NCBI GenBank assembly: GCA_934680015.1
Contig: CAKUSP010000006.1
Location: 1-64,000, forward strand
Length of the DNA stretch: 64,000 nt
Direction of reading: 5' to 3'
DNA from: an uncultured Bacteroidales bacterium
GTDB lineage: Bacteria; Bacteroidota; Bacteroidia; Bacteroidales; UBA932
Each line of letters opens with the position of its first letter. The stretch's first letter is position 1. Made by a program: the position numbers and the translations under genes. Below the pieces are notes generated by a model. The model had not been told where the DNA came from and did no database searches. It saw only the letters and a list, made by a program, of their open reading frames with translations. This document shows positions 53,940 through 63,223 of the stretch, piece after piece.

Positions 53940-55022
53940 ATGTCATTTATAGAAGATAGAGTTGTTTGTGAAGCACTTACGTTTGATGATGTCTTGTTAG
54001 TTCCATCGTATTCGAAGGTGTTGCCCAGAGATGTGAGTTTAAAGACTCGGTTTAGTCGTAATTTATCATTGTCCATTCCTATTGTGTCTGCTGCCATGGA
54101 TACTGTAACAGAAGCCTCAATGGCATTGGCTGTAGGAGGATGTGGTGGAATAGGCGTTATTCATAAAAATATGTCTATAGAAAGCCAAGCTGAGAATGTT
54201 GCGAAGGTAAAAAAGAGGAATTTAGCGGTAGCTGCGGGTGTTGGCATTACAGACAATGTAATGGCAAGAGTGGAAGCTCTTGTAAATGCAAGGGTGGATG
54301 CCATAGTGCTAGATTCAGCTCATGGGGATTCCTCCCGAGTTGTGGAAGTTTTAAGGTTAATTAAAGGATATTATACAAATGTAGATGTCGTAGTTGGTAA
54401 CATTGCTACGGCTTCGGCTGCATTAAGACTGATAGATGCTGGGGCTGATGCTTTAAAAGTAGGAATTGGCCCTGGTTCAATATGTACCACGCGGGTGGTT
54501 TCCGGTGTGGGTGTGCCTCAGGTTACAGCCATTTTTGATGTTTCTTATGCGGCAAAAGGCTCTGGTGTACCAGTTATTGCAGATGGAGGTATAAGGTATT
54601 CGGGAGATGTTGTAAAAGCTCTTGCAGCTGGAGCAGATTGCGTGATGTTAGGTTCCATGTTCGCTGGGACAGATGAAACTCCAGGACAGATAATGGAAAG
54701 TGAAGGCAGAAAATACAAAGTTTATAGAGGAATGGGTTCGCAGGATGCTATGAGGGCTGGGTCAAGTGATAGGTATTTTCAAAGTGGTGCAAAAAAACTC
54801 GTGCCTGAAGGTATCGTGGGTAAGGTCCTATATAAAGGAAGTGTATCAGAGGTTATTTTTCAGATATTAGGAGGACTTCGCTCTGGTATGGGGTATTGTG
54901 GAGCCGAGGATATTCGAGCACTTCATGAAGCAAAATTCGTACGTATAACAGCCAATGGGCTTGTGGAGAACCATCCTCATGATGTGATAATGACAGAAAA
55001 TTCACCTAATTATAGCAGATAA
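53940..55022 (+). CDS. guaB: IMP dehydrogenase lacking the CBS (Bateman) module
   Basis: IMPDH oxidises IMP to XMP, the committed step of GMP synthesis. At 360 residues the product is about 130 shorter than usual. The barrel is complete: [21 protein letters not shown], the catalytic loop GPGSICTTR (Cys182), [12 protein letters not shown], and the active-site flap SSDRYFQ with KLVPEGIVG. The two CBS domains that normally lie after AENVAKVK are replaced by a direct join ([13 protein letters not shown], about 90-102). The flap identifies IMPDH, not GMP reductase. It shares one base with guaA (TAATG), so they are coupled. Confidence 0.9.
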   Translation: MSFIEDRVVCEALTFDDVLLVPSYSKVLPRDVSLKTRFSRNLSLSIPIVSAAMDTVTEASMALAVGGCGGIGVIHKNMSIESQAENVAKVKKRNLAVAAGVGITDNVMARVEALVNARVDAIVLDSAHGDSSRVVEVLRLIKGYYTNVDVVVGNIATASAALRLIDAGADALKVGIGPGSICTTRVVSGVGVPQVTAIFDVSYAAKGSGVPVIADGGIRYSGDVVKALAAGADCVMLGSMFAGTDETPGQIMESEGRKYKVYRGMGSQDAMRAGSSDRYFQSGAKKLVPEGIVGKVLYKGSVSEVIFQILGGLRSGMGYCGAEDIRALHEAKFVRITANGLVENHPHDVIMTENSPNYSR

Positions 55023-56554
55023 TGGAAAAGATTTTGATAGTGGATTTCGGCTCGCAGTATACGCAGTTAATTGCGCGAAGGATAAGAGAAATGCAGGTAT
55101 ATTGCAAGATTATACCTTATAATAAGTTTGACTCCTCTGAATTATCTTCTCAGATACATGGAGTGGTATTAAGTGGCAGCCCATGTTCTGTTAGACAAAA
55201 TGATGCGCCAATGGTGGATTTGAATGCCTTAAGAGGACATTTACCACTGTTAGGTATATGCTATGGCGCTCAATATGTGGCTTTTTCTGCAGGCGGAACT
55301 GTTGAAAAATCGCCTACACGGGAATATGGAAGGGCACAGATGCATGTAGAAGACCCATCGGATTCGCTTATGCACGGATTAGATTTAGACTCCATAGTGT
55401 GGATGTCACATGGAGACACGATAACAACTATTCCGTCAGGATTCCACGTTATAGCTTCAACTTCGGATGTTAGTGTTGCAGCTTTTAAGATAGAAGGAGA
55501 AGATACATGGGGGCTTCAGTTTCATCCTGAAGTGTATCATAGTGCTCAGGGTGAGATGCTCCTTAGAAACTTTGTTCTGGGAATATGTGGATGTAAGGGT
55601 GATTGGACGAGTGAAAGTTTTATTAATCAGACAGTGCGTGAGCTAAAGGAAAAGATAGGCGATGAGGAAGTAGTGATGGCTCTTTCCGGAGGTGTGGATT
55701 CCACAGTGGCTGCAGTTCTTTTACATAGAGCCATAGGGGATAGACTTCACTGTATTTTTGTCGACTCTGGATTGATGAGAAAGAATGAGGCGGCTGAAGT
55801 TTTATCTTCATATCAAGGGATGGGACTTAATGTACGTGGAATAGATGCTTCATCAAAGTTTTTGGGTGATTTGGCCGGGATAACTGATCCAGAGAGAAAA
55901 CGAAAAATTATAGGACGCGATTTTATAGAGGTGTTTAATACTGCTGTCGCGGATTTGAAAAATGTGAAGTGGCTTGGACAGGGAACCATTTATCCAGATG
56001 TGGTGGAATCTGCGAAAGTTAATGGAACAGCCGTAGTCATAAAGTCGCATCATAATGTGGGTGGGCTTCCAGAAAAAATGACCTTAAAAGTAGTAGAGCC
56101 GCTTAGGCTTCTTTTCAAGGATGAAGTTAGAAGAGTAGGTGTGCAATTAGGCATAAAGCCTTCATTGATAGGTCGGCATCCTTTCCCAGGACCAGGTTTG
56201 GGAATACGAATAGTTGGTGAAGTCACATCACGACGGGTTCAACTGTTGCAGGAGGTGGATAAAATTTATATTGACATCTTGCGAGAAGAAGGTCTTTATG
56301 AGAAAGTATGGCAGGCTGGTGCAATCCTTCTACCGGTACAGAGTGTGGGTGTTATGGGTGATGAACGCACATACGAGTCGTGTGTTGCCCTACGAGCGGT
56401 TACTTCAGTAGATGGAATGACAGCAGACTGGGCACAACTACCCTATAAAGTACTTGCACGCTTATCAAACGAGATTATAAATAAGGTACAAGGTGTGAAT
56501 AGGGTAGTGTATGATATTTCTTCGAAACCACCAGCAACTATTGAGTGGGAGTAG
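55022..56554 (+). CDS. guaA: GMP synthase (glutamine-hydrolysing)
   Basis: GuaA converts XMP to GMP using glutamine and ATP. The 510-residue product has a class I amidotransferase domain with [13 protein letters not shown] (nucleophile Cys) and [10 protein letters not shown]. The ATP-pyrophosphatase P-loop follows ([14 protein letters not shown]), and the C-terminal dimer domain has [14 protein letters not shown] and [10 protein letters not shown]. Length is normal. It ends six bases from the convergent SGNH gene with no visible terminator between. Confidence 0.97.
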   Translation: MEKILIVDFGSQYTQLIARRIREMQVYCKIIPYNKFDSSELSSQIHGVVLSGSPCSVRQNDAPMVDLNALRGHLPLLGICYGAQYVAFSAGGTVEKSPTREYGRAQMHVEDPSDSLMHGLDLDSIVWMSHGDTITTIPSGFHVIASTSDVSVAAFKIEGEDTWGLQFHPEVYHSAQGEMLLRNFVLGICGCKGDWTSESFINQTVRELKEKIGDEEVVMALSGGVDSTVAAVLLHRAIGDRLHCIFVDSGLMRKNEAAEVLSSYQGMGLNVRGIDASSKFLGDLAGITDPERKRKIIGRDFIEVFNTAVADLKNVKWLGQGTIYPDVVESAKVNGTAVVIKSHHNVGGLPEKMTLKVVEPLRLLFKDEVRRVGVQLGIKPSLIGRHPFPGPGLGIRIVGEVTSRRVQLLQEVDKIYIDILREEGLYEKVWQAGAILLPVQSVGVMGDERTYESCVALRAVTSVDGMTADWAQLPYKVLARLSNEIINKVQGVNRVVYDISSKPPATIEWE

Positions 56555-56560
56555 GTGGGG

Positions 56561-57652
56561 TTAGCGCTTAATGTATTTTTTTAGATATGGACTTATCCAG
56601 TCAGCGTATCGCATCATTCCCAGGTCTGTAAAGTGTATGTTCTCTACAAATGCTTCCGCATCATGACCTACCATGTCGTCGGATTTCAGATAATAAATAC
56701 GCTTCTCGCCCTGCTTTTTCAGCTTTTCGAAAAGTTCTCTTTGTGCAGCATTTTTCTTGTCCACCTCAGTTTTTATATTAGAGTCCCAATCGTAGTGCGC
56801 AAAGTGCGGGTCTTCTAAGAACAAGATGGGAACATCTGGGTGCGCATCACGCACGATTCTAAAGAATTGTTCTCCTTTTTCTCGGATAAGGTAGTCGTAT
56901 GCATTAGGGACGTAGTCGAATACGAAAATAGCGGGGTCCTCCACAGAAGCCATCAATTCAGCTATCTCCATGTCTAAGAGTGCATTCCCGCTAAATCCAA
57001 GATTGATGACTTCACGGTTAAACCTTCGTCCGAGAATGTTTGTATAAGCCATACCTGGACGATTAGCACAGCCACCTTGCAGAATGGAAGTCCCGTACAT
57101 TACGATGGGACTGTTCGTACGCGGTGATTCTACTAAAGGGGCCTTGATATAAGCTGTGGAATCTACACCTATTTCAAGACTGCTAATTCCATCATACAGA
57201 GGTAGATAGAGCATATATTCAGTGGGCTTCCCAGTCATATTGCTAATTACTTTTGTCTCTGTCGTTTTGCTAGAAGGGTTTGGTTTTGCTGCTGCAATGA
57301 ATCTCCACTCACCTTTATCATTAAGGCCATAAAGGTCAAGGCCTCGTGTCCCTACCAAGGTCTGATGGTTCATCATGTTACCGAATTTAGCTGTCCATCG
57401 GCACCAAATGTTTTTCGAATCGGAATTGAAACGTATATATAGTCCTGCACTATTACGGCCAAGGTTCCATATTGCTTGTCGGCTTCGGCCTTCAAATTCG
57501 GCGGGAAGTCGTTCGTAGCGCTCTTTAGTGTCTTCTCTTGCTTTTCCGTAGAGTGGCAGATTATCCGCATTGGTGTACACTTGTGCGGATGCAACTATGC
57601 TATATAGCAGTAAGGTTGCGATTATGCTAAGTGATTTATTCATAAGGTTCAA
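56561..57652 (-). CDS. SGNH/GDSL-family esterase with N-terminal beta domain
   Basis: The 363-residue exported protein has a signal peptide ending VASAQ, an N-terminal beta-sandwich of about 160 residues (SGNH_hydro N type), and an SGNH hydrolase domain. That domain starts SPIVMYGTSILQGGCANRPG with the nucleophile Ser and has EVINLGFSGNALLD (Gly block). The FVFDYVPNAYD segment stands at the usual GxND position, and HFTDLGMMRYA carries the C-terminal His. It probably deacetylates or de-esterifies a glycan. It overlaps the next leftward gene by 17 bases. Confidence 0.8.
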   Translation of the reverse strand: MNLMNKSLSIIATLLLYSIVASAQVYTNADNLPLYGKAREDTKERYERLPAEFEGRSRQAIWNLGRNSAGLYIRFNSDSKNIWCRWTAKFGNMMNHQTLVGTRGLDLYGLNDKGEWRFIAAAKPNPSSKTTETKVISNMTGKPTEYMLYLPLYDGISSLEIGVDSTAYIKAPLVESPRTNSPIVMYGTSILQGGCANRPGMAYTNILGRRFNREVINLGFSGNALLDMEIAELMASVEDPAIFVFDYVPNAYDYLIREKGEQFFRIVRDAHPDVPILFLEDPHFAHYDWDSNIKTEVDKKNAAQRELFEKLKKQGEKRIYYLKSDDMVGHDAEAFVENIHFTDLGMMRYADWISPYLKKYIKR

Positions 57653-58712
57653 AAGGCATTGGCCAATTCATTATTGTCGATATATATGGAGCCATTATAC
57701 TGGCTACTTTGCGATGTCCGTTATAGTTAGGATGCCAAGAAGCTCCTAAGTCCGAAGAGTTGTTATGTGCCTGTGCATCTATGGCTGTAGCGAAAACATT
57801 TTCAACTCCGCTGCGTTCAACAGCGGTCTTAATCCATAGCCCCAAGCTTTCATCTGCTTTCGACGCTACGCAGAGAATCGGTATATTTCCATGGAATTCC
57901 CTAACTTTTAGTAAAAGGGCCTTATAGGCTTCACACCACTGTCTAAGTGTAGGCTGTTTCCCTGTTGAAAAATCATTGGTTCCTAAATAGATAACCACAA
58001 GATCTGGTTTATATGAAGGAGTCCATGCGGTTTCGGCATATTGGTCAAAAGTCTGTCCATAGAGTTTAACCATATTTTCGTGTTGGTTGAAATCGCCGTA
58101 ATTACGAACTACTCCTCTACCGCTGTGGCTTATGTGTATGGCTTCGGCATTAAAGTATCTGGCCAATATATCGGCATATGTGAGAGAGGGATTTTCTTCT
58201 TCTGGAATGAATGGAGAAGTGGCAGAAGGTGCTTCTGTCCCGTATCCGCAAGTATAAGAATCACCTATGAATTCAATCATGCGTGGCTTCATGGATGGGG
58301 CTTCAAGAAAAACGCCATCTGTGGTGAATTCATTTATAGTAATGCACCCTTGCTCGGCTTCTGTCCTTTTCTGTAGTATAACTTCATGAACTCCCTTTTT
58401 GCCTTTGAAAAGAGTAAGGGTAGTATCGCTTTCTACGCATAAAACCGCGTCCTTATTGGTACTTTGAGCTTTGTCAATCCAGATGTTAATGTAATCTTTA
58501 TGAGAATCGGAACATTTTAATTTTAGGGTACTTCCTTTAAATCTAACCCTTATGGTTGTGGCGCTCCAGTCGAATTTAACGGATCCAGTGCTCGGGTCTT
58601 TTTCAGTACGGCCAATGTAGGACACTTTTGTGTCTGTGGCTTTGATGGTTTCGGCGCTACTTATAGCGCACGAAAACAGCGCAATGACTGCAAGTAGTAG
58701 TGTTTTTTTCAT
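57636..58712 (-). CDS. Carbohydrate esterase family 2-like SGNH hydrolase
   Basis: The 358-residue exported protein has a signal peptide (AISSAE), an N-terminal jelly-roll of CE2 type (about 25-130), and the SGNH domain. The domain has EFIGDSYTCGYGTE (nucleophile Ser), HISHSGRGVVRNYGD, VIYLGTNDFSTG and GASWHPNYNGHRKVA (His). CE2 enzymes remove acetyl groups from polysaccharides. It is the upstream gene of a two-gene leftward unit with the other SGNH protein, overlapping by 17 bases. Confidence 0.85.
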   Translation of the reverse strand: MKKTLLLAVIALFSCAISSAETIKATDTKVSYIGRTEKDPSTGSVKFDWSATTIRVRFKGSTLKLKCSDSHKDYINIWIDKAQSTNKDAVLCVESDTTLTLFKGKKGVHEVILQKRTEAEQGCITINEFTTDGVFLEAPSMKPRMIEFIGDSYTCGYGTEAPSATSPFIPEEENPSLTYADILARYFNAEAIHISHSGRGVVRNYGDFNQHENMVKLYGQTFDQYAETAWTPSYKPDLVVIYLGTNDFSTGKQPTLRQWCEAYKALLLKVREFHGNIPILCVASKADESLGLWIKTAVERSGVENVFATAIDAQAHNNSSDLGASWHPNYNGHRKVASIMAPYISTIMNWPMPFEPYE

Positions 58713-58717
58713 ATTTA

Positions 58718-58725
58718 CAAAGATA
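58718..58725 (-). promoter_or_regulatory. -7 box for the leftward SGNH pair
   Basis: TATCTTTG on the minus strand matches TAnnTTTG and ends five bases before the ATG at 58712, giving an almost leaderless transcript. No TTTG -33 element lies at the usual distance. Confidence 0.45.
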
Positions 58726-58741
58726 CTAAATATATTTCAGA

Positions 58742-58773
58742 TTTGCACTGAAACGGGATTTTGCGTAAATTAG
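58742..58773 (+). promoter_or_regulatory. Promoter of the AGE-DUF4434-GH89-GH97 run
   Basis: TTTG at 58742-58745 and TAAATTAG at 58766-58773 are 20 bases apart; the -7 box differs from TAnnTTTG at one position. The leader to the ATG at 58810 would be about 35 bases. Confidence 0.5.
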
Positions 58774-58809
58774 AGCCATAATTGGTAAACAAAATACTTG
58801 GATATTTAT

Positions 58810-59988
58810 ATGAACACTGAAATTAATTTTAAGGAGCTTGCTTCTCGATATGAGAAGGAACTTCGTGAGAATTGTCTTCCGTTTTGGCTTAACCATTCTA
58901 TTGACAAAGAATTCGGCGGTTATTTCAGCTGTCTGAATAGAGATGGCAGCGTGTATGACACCGACAAATTTATCTGGCTTCAGGGTCGTGAGGTCTGGTT
59001 ATTCGCCATGCTTTACAATAATCTTGAAAAGAATCCTGTCTGGCTTCAGACTGCTATAGATGGCGCAGAATTCCTAAAAAAATATGGTCATGATGGTAAT
59101 TATGACTTTTATTTTTCTGTAACGAGAGAGGGCAAGCCTATAGTTCAACCATATAATATCTTTTCTAACACATTCGCCTGCATGGCATTTGCTCAACTTG
59201 CTAAGGCTACGGGCAGTGAAGAATATGCTACAATAGCGAAAAAGACATTTGAAAGAATCCTTGCTCGCCGTTCTAATCCTAAAGGACAGTGGAATAAACT
59301 CTATCCTGGTACCCGTCCTATGAAGGATTTTGCGCTTCCTATGATTATATGTAACATGGCTCTTGAGGTAGAGGATATTATAAACGATCCTGCACTCATC
59401 GATAAGACCATAGATGAAAGTGTACACGAGATAGTAGATGTGTTCTATCAGCCAGATTTGGGCGTTATTATGGAGAACCTTTCTCCTGATGGAAAACTTA
59501 TCGATTGTTTCGAAGGACGTAGAGTTAATCCAGGACATGACTTGGAGGCCATGTGGTTCCTTATGAACATAGGTATTCGTCGCCATGATCAAAAGTTGAT
59601 AGATAAGGCTGTGGAAATATCTCTCAGCGTAATTAACTATGGTTGGGATAAGCAGTATGGCGGTATCTTCTATTTCATGGATAGAAAGGGGTATCCTACA
59701 CAGGAACTCGAATGGGATCAGAAACTATGGTGGGTTCACCTCGAAAGCTCTATCGCTATGATAAAAGGCTATCAATTAACTGGTAATAAAGAGTGTCTTG
59801 AGTGGTTTAAGAAATTGAATGATTACATGTGGACACACTTTAAGGATCAAGAATACCCAGAGTGGTTCGGATATCTAAATCGCCGTGGAGAAGTGCTACT
59901 TCCTCTAAAGGGTGGTAAATGGAAGGGCTGTTTCCATGTTCCAAGAGGTCTTTATCAGATTTGGCAGATTCTTGAAACTTTAAAATAG
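58810..59988 (+). CDS. AGE-family (N-acylglucosamine 2-epimerase-like) sugar epimerase/isomerase
   Basis: AGE-family enzymes interconvert GlcNAc and ManNAc, or act on free mannose, glucose or disaccharides such as cellobiose and mannobiose. The 392-residue (alpha/alpha)6 product has FIWLQGREVWLFAMLYN, EGRRVNPGHDLEAMWFLMN (with a catalytic-site His), and DQKLWWVHLESSIAM, all family landmarks. No signal peptide, so it is cytoplasmic. The ATG at 58810 is chosen over a TTG at 58798. Next to GH89 (alpha-GlcNAc release), a GlcNAc-to-ManNAc role is reasonable but not proven. Confidence 0.85.
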   Translation: MNTEINFKELASRYEKELRENCLPFWLNHSIDKEFGGYFSCLNRDGSVYDTDKFIWLQGREVWLFAMLYNNLEKNPVWLQTAIDGAEFLKKYGHDGNYDFYFSVTREGKPIVQPYNIFSNTFACMAFAQLAKATGSEEYATIAKKTFERILARRSNPKGQWNKLYPGTRPMKDFALPMIICNMALEVEDIINDPALIDKTIDESVHEIVDVFYQPDLGVIMENLSPDGKLIDCFEGRRVNPGHDLEAMWFLMNIGIRRHDQKLIDKAVEISLSVINYGWDKQYGGIFYFMDRKGYPTQELEWDQKLWWVHLESSIAMIKGYQLTGNKECLEWFKKLNDYMWTHFKDQEYPEWFGYLNRRGEVLLPLKGGKWKGCFHVPRGLYQIWQILETLK

Positions 59989-59994
59989 AAAAGT

Positions 59995-61056
59995 ATGAGG
60001 AGAATACATGTTGCCATTATATTGGCCCTTTTCGCACTTTTGACATCATGCAAATCGAGCGATAAGTCTTACTTGAATGACAAACTATACGAAACTCCTC
60101 AGATGGGAAAGGCCCTGCCTATCAGGGCCACCTTTCTTGATGAAGTGAGTTGGGATATTCCACATCAAAACTGGGGCGTAAAGGAATGGGACAAGGACTT
60201 TCAATGCATGAAAGACATGGGCATCAACACCGTTGTGATGATCCGTTGCGGACTTGGCCGCTGGCTTGCTGCCCCATTTGAGTCTGTCCTAAATGCCAAT
60301 CCTGCCGCTATCTATCCTCCGGTCGATCTTGTGGAGATGTTTCTTACTCTTGCCGATAAATATGGCATGGCATTTTATTTTGGTACCTATGATTCAGGCC
60401 AATGGTGGCACGAGGGGGAATACCAGAAAGAAATAGATGTGAATATAGCCTTGGTCGATGAGGTGTGGGCAAAATATGGACATCACAAGAGCTTCCAAGG
60501 CTGGTATTTAAGCCAGGAGGTTAGCCGTAGGACGAGGAATATAGCTAAGATTATGGCAGGTGTGGGAAAGCACGCTAAAGAGATTTCCGGAGGTCTTCCT
60601 TGTATGATATCTCCTTATATTCATGGCGTTAAAACGGATCAGGTAATGTGGGGAGATACGGCTACTACTGTAGAGGAGCACGAGAGAGAGTGGAATGAGA
60701 TTCTAAGTGATGTTCAAGGTGCAGTGGATATTCTCGCATTCCAGGATGGCCAAGTGGATTACTGGGATCTATATGACTATCTATGTGTTAATAAGAAACT
60801 TGCAGATAAATATGGAATGCACTGCTGGACTAATGTCGAAAGTTTTGATCGCGACATGCCTATTCGTTTTCTTCCTATAAAGTGGGAAAAACTTCTTTAT
60901 AAACTCGATGCCGCAAGACGTGCTGGAATGGAGGATGTAATTACATTTGAGTTCAGCCACTTTATGAGTCCTAATTCTTCATATACACAGGCAGGGCATC
61001 TTTACGATCGTTATTGTGATCATTTTGGAATAAAAAATAAACACTATAGTAAGTAA
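59995..61056 (+). CDS. DUF4434 TIM-barrel lipoprotein
   Basis: The 353-residue product has a lipoprotein signal (LLTSCK, no twin arginine). The barrel is paralogous to that of the product at 18184-19257: ATFLDEVSWDIPHQNWG, FYFGTYDSGQWW, HHKSFQGWYLSQEVS, LAFQDGQVDYWD and ITFEFSHFMSP are the same blocks. More than half of the residues agree by eye. It is a putative glycoside hydrolase or glycan-binding barrel in the envelope. It shares one base with the GH89 gene (TAATG), implying a joint role. Confidence 0.8.
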   Translation: MRRIHVAIILALFALLTSCKSSDKSYLNDKLYETPQMGKALPIRATFLDEVSWDIPHQNWGVKEWDKDFQCMKDMGINTVVMIRCGLGRWLAAPFESVLNANPAAIYPPVDLVEMFLTLADKYGMAFYFGTYDSGQWWHEGEYQKEIDVNIALVDEVWAKYGHHKSFQGWYLSQEVSRRTRNIAKIMAGVGKHAKEISGGLPCMISPYIHGVKTDQVMWGDTATTVEEHEREWNEILSDVQGAVDILAFQDGQVDYWDLYDYLCVNKKLADKYGMHCWTNVESFDRDMPIRFLPIKWEKLLYKLDAARRAGMEDVITFEFSHFMSPNSSYTQAGHLYDRYCDHFGIKNKHYSK

Positions 61057-63221
61057 TGCGAAGAAGTCTTTTGTTAATTAGCGCTTGCATATTGGCCTTG
61101 GTATCATGTAGTTGTGATAAAGATATAAAAAATGCGCAGGGCCTTGCAAAGAGGATAATGGGAGAGCGTGCAGATGCGCTTGTTTTCGAAAAACTTAACT
61201 CCGAGGAAGACGTTTATGAATTGGAATCAGTGAAGGGTAAGGTTCATATACGTGCCAATAATGCTAATTCTATGGCTGTCGGTCTTAATCGTTATCTGCA
61301 GCAGTGGTGTCTTGCCAATGTAAGTTGGTATGATTATAATCCAGTTGAATTGCCGGAAACGCTTCCTATGGTTGAGAACAAGATAAGAGTAAAGGCTACA
61401 GTAGATACGAGATTTTTCTTAAACTACTGTACCTATGGTTACACTATGCCTTGGTGGAAGTGGGAGCAATGGGAGCGATTTATAGACTGGATGGCTTTGA
61501 ATGGAGTTAATATGCCTCTTGCTATAACAGGTCAGGAGGCAGTATGGCAGAAAGTGTGGGAAAGGTATGGACTTAGTGATGAGCAGATTCGCTCATTCTT
61601 TACGGGCCCAGCACATTTGCCATGGCAGAGAATGTGTAATCTAGATTATTGGGAAGGTCCACTACCACAGGAATGGATAGATGGCCAGGCAGAATTGCAA
61701 AAGAAGATACTAAAGCGAGAACGCGAATTCAATATGACTCCTGTGTTGCCTGCTTTTGCTGGACATGTGCCAGCTGAATTGGCAGAAGTGGTTCCGGAAA
61801 AATTGGATACATTCAGAGTAAGTTATTGGGGTGGATTTGCCGATAAGTACCGCTGTACTTTTTTAAGTCCTATGGATAAGCATTTTGCTGATATTCAGAG
61901 AATGTTCCTCGAAGAACAGACAAAACTTTATGGCACAGATCACATTTACGGAGTGGATCCGTTCAATGAAGTAGATGCTCCGTTTTGGGATCCTAAGACT
62001 CTTGCTGAAATATCTAAGGGTATATACGATAGTCTTACAGCAGTAGATCCAGATGCTATATGGCTTCAGATGGGCTGGCTTTTCTATGCGGATGAAAAGC
62101 ATTGGACCGATGAGAACATAAAGGCATATCTTACTGCCGTGCCTAAGGGACGGATGATGTTGCTGGATTACTATTGCGATTATACCCAGATTTGGAAGCG
62201 CACTGAGAGTTTTTATGGGCAGGATTTCATTTGGTGTTATCTTGGAAATTTCGGTGGCATGACTGGTATCGAAGGCGATTTTCATCAAAATGACGAGTGG
62301 ATTCAAGAAACTATGGAAAATGCAGGCCCAGGATTTAGAGGGCTTGGATGTACACTTGAAGGTTTTGGCGTTAATGAACCAGTGTATGAAGCTGTGTTAG
62401 CTCGTGCGTGGGACACAGGGAGATCGCTCAGCGAATATATTGATAATATAGCAGATAGACATCTGGGAAGGGTAGATGAAAAGTATCGTACTGTCTGGCA
62501 TACCATTGCCGATAAGGTAAGCGTATCACATCCAGTAACAGGCAGCGCAAGTATGCTTAATGCCCATCCTTCTCTAGAAGGGAATTGGCATTGGACCACG
62601 GTAATAGCACGAGGCTATGATATTGAAGAGTTGGAGAATGCTTGGAAGCTTTTGAGTGAAGTAGAAGGGAATAGTTCATATCTAGCTTATGATAAAGCCA
62701 ATGTTCATCGCCAGGTTCTTTGTAATCGCACAGAAGCGGCTCGTGATCGTTTTACTTTGGCATATAAGAAGGGGGATCGAAATGGAATGCTTGCTGCTAA
62801 AAAAGATTTCCTTGAATTATGTGACGAGATTACTGCTGTATTGAGTACAAGAAAAGAGTTTTCTTTAGAGGATTGGATAAATGACGCGCGAAGTTGGGGC
62901 GATACGCCAGAGCAGAAAGCATATTATGAAAAGAATGCACGTACTTTGATATCAGTATGGGGAGATTCTTTTCATTTATGGGATTATGCCAATCGTGATT
63001 GGGATGGTCTTGTAGATACATATTATAAGGAGCGTTGGGAAAGATTCTTCGATGCGGTAATAGATGCTTTTGACGCGGGAAAGCCATTTATGAATTCTAA
63101 GAGCACGACTTATGTGGGTTACACTGCTTATGGCTCATTGCCGGAAGTAAGCGGTCGTGCACTTCAGTTTGATAAGGATATTTGGGATTTTGCCTGTGAA
63201 TGGGCACATGTAAAAAATTAA
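61056..63221 (+). CDS. GH89 alpha-N-acetylglucosaminidase (NAGLU family)
   Basis: GH89 enzymes release terminal alpha-GlcNAc, as in heparan sulfate after acetylation or in alpha-GlcNAc-capped mucin. The 721-residue product has a lipoprotein signal (LVSCS), a small N-terminal domain, and the barrel with NGVNMPLAITGQEAVWQKVW, FAGHVPAELAE and GVDPFNEVDAP (Glu305). TLEGFGVNEPVYEAV carries Glu435. The two glutamates are 130 residues apart, the same spacing as the catalytic pair I recall for human NAGLU (316/446). It is probably periplasmic or surface-attached. GH97 follows two bases downstream. Confidence 0.93.
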   Translation: MRRSLLLISACILALVSCSCDKDIKNAQGLAKRIMGERADALVFEKLNSEEDVYELESVKGKVHIRANNANSMAVGLNRYLQQWCLANVSWYDYNPVELPETLPMVENKIRVKATVDTRFFLNYCTYGYTMPWWKWEQWERFIDWMALNGVNMPLAITGQEAVWQKVWERYGLSDEQIRSFFTGPAHLPWQRMCNLDYWEGPLPQEWIDGQAELQKKILKREREFNMTPVLPAFAGHVPAELAEVVPEKLDTFRVSYWGGFADKYRCTFLSPMDKHFADIQRMFLEEQTKLYGTDHIYGVDPFNEVDAPFWDPKTLAEISKGIYDSLTAVDPDAIWLQMGWLFYADEKHWTDENIKAYLTAVPKGRMMLLDYYCDYTQIWKRTESFYGQDFIWCYLGNFGGMTGIEGDFHQNDEWIQETMENAGPGFRGLGCTLEGFGVNEPVYEAVLARAWDTGRSLSEYIDNIADRHLGRVDEKYRTVWHTIADKVSVSHPVTGSASMLNAHPSLEGNWHWTTVIARGYDIEELENAWKLLSEVEGNSSYLAYDKANVHRQVLCNRTEAARDRFTLAYKKGDRNGMLAAKKDFLELCDEITAVLSTRKEFSLEDWINDARSWGDTPEQKAYYEKNARTLISVWGDSFHLWDYANRDWDGLVDTYYKERWERFFDAVIDAFDAGKPFMNSKSTTYVGYTAYGSLPEVSGRALQFDKDIWDFACEWAHVKN

Positions 63222-63223
63222 GA

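Noticed and set aside
53940..55022. GMP reductase instead of IMP dehydrogenase (because of the short length)
   Set aside because: The IMPDH flap with SSDRYFQ and KLVPEGIVG is present, and the gene is coupled to guaA.
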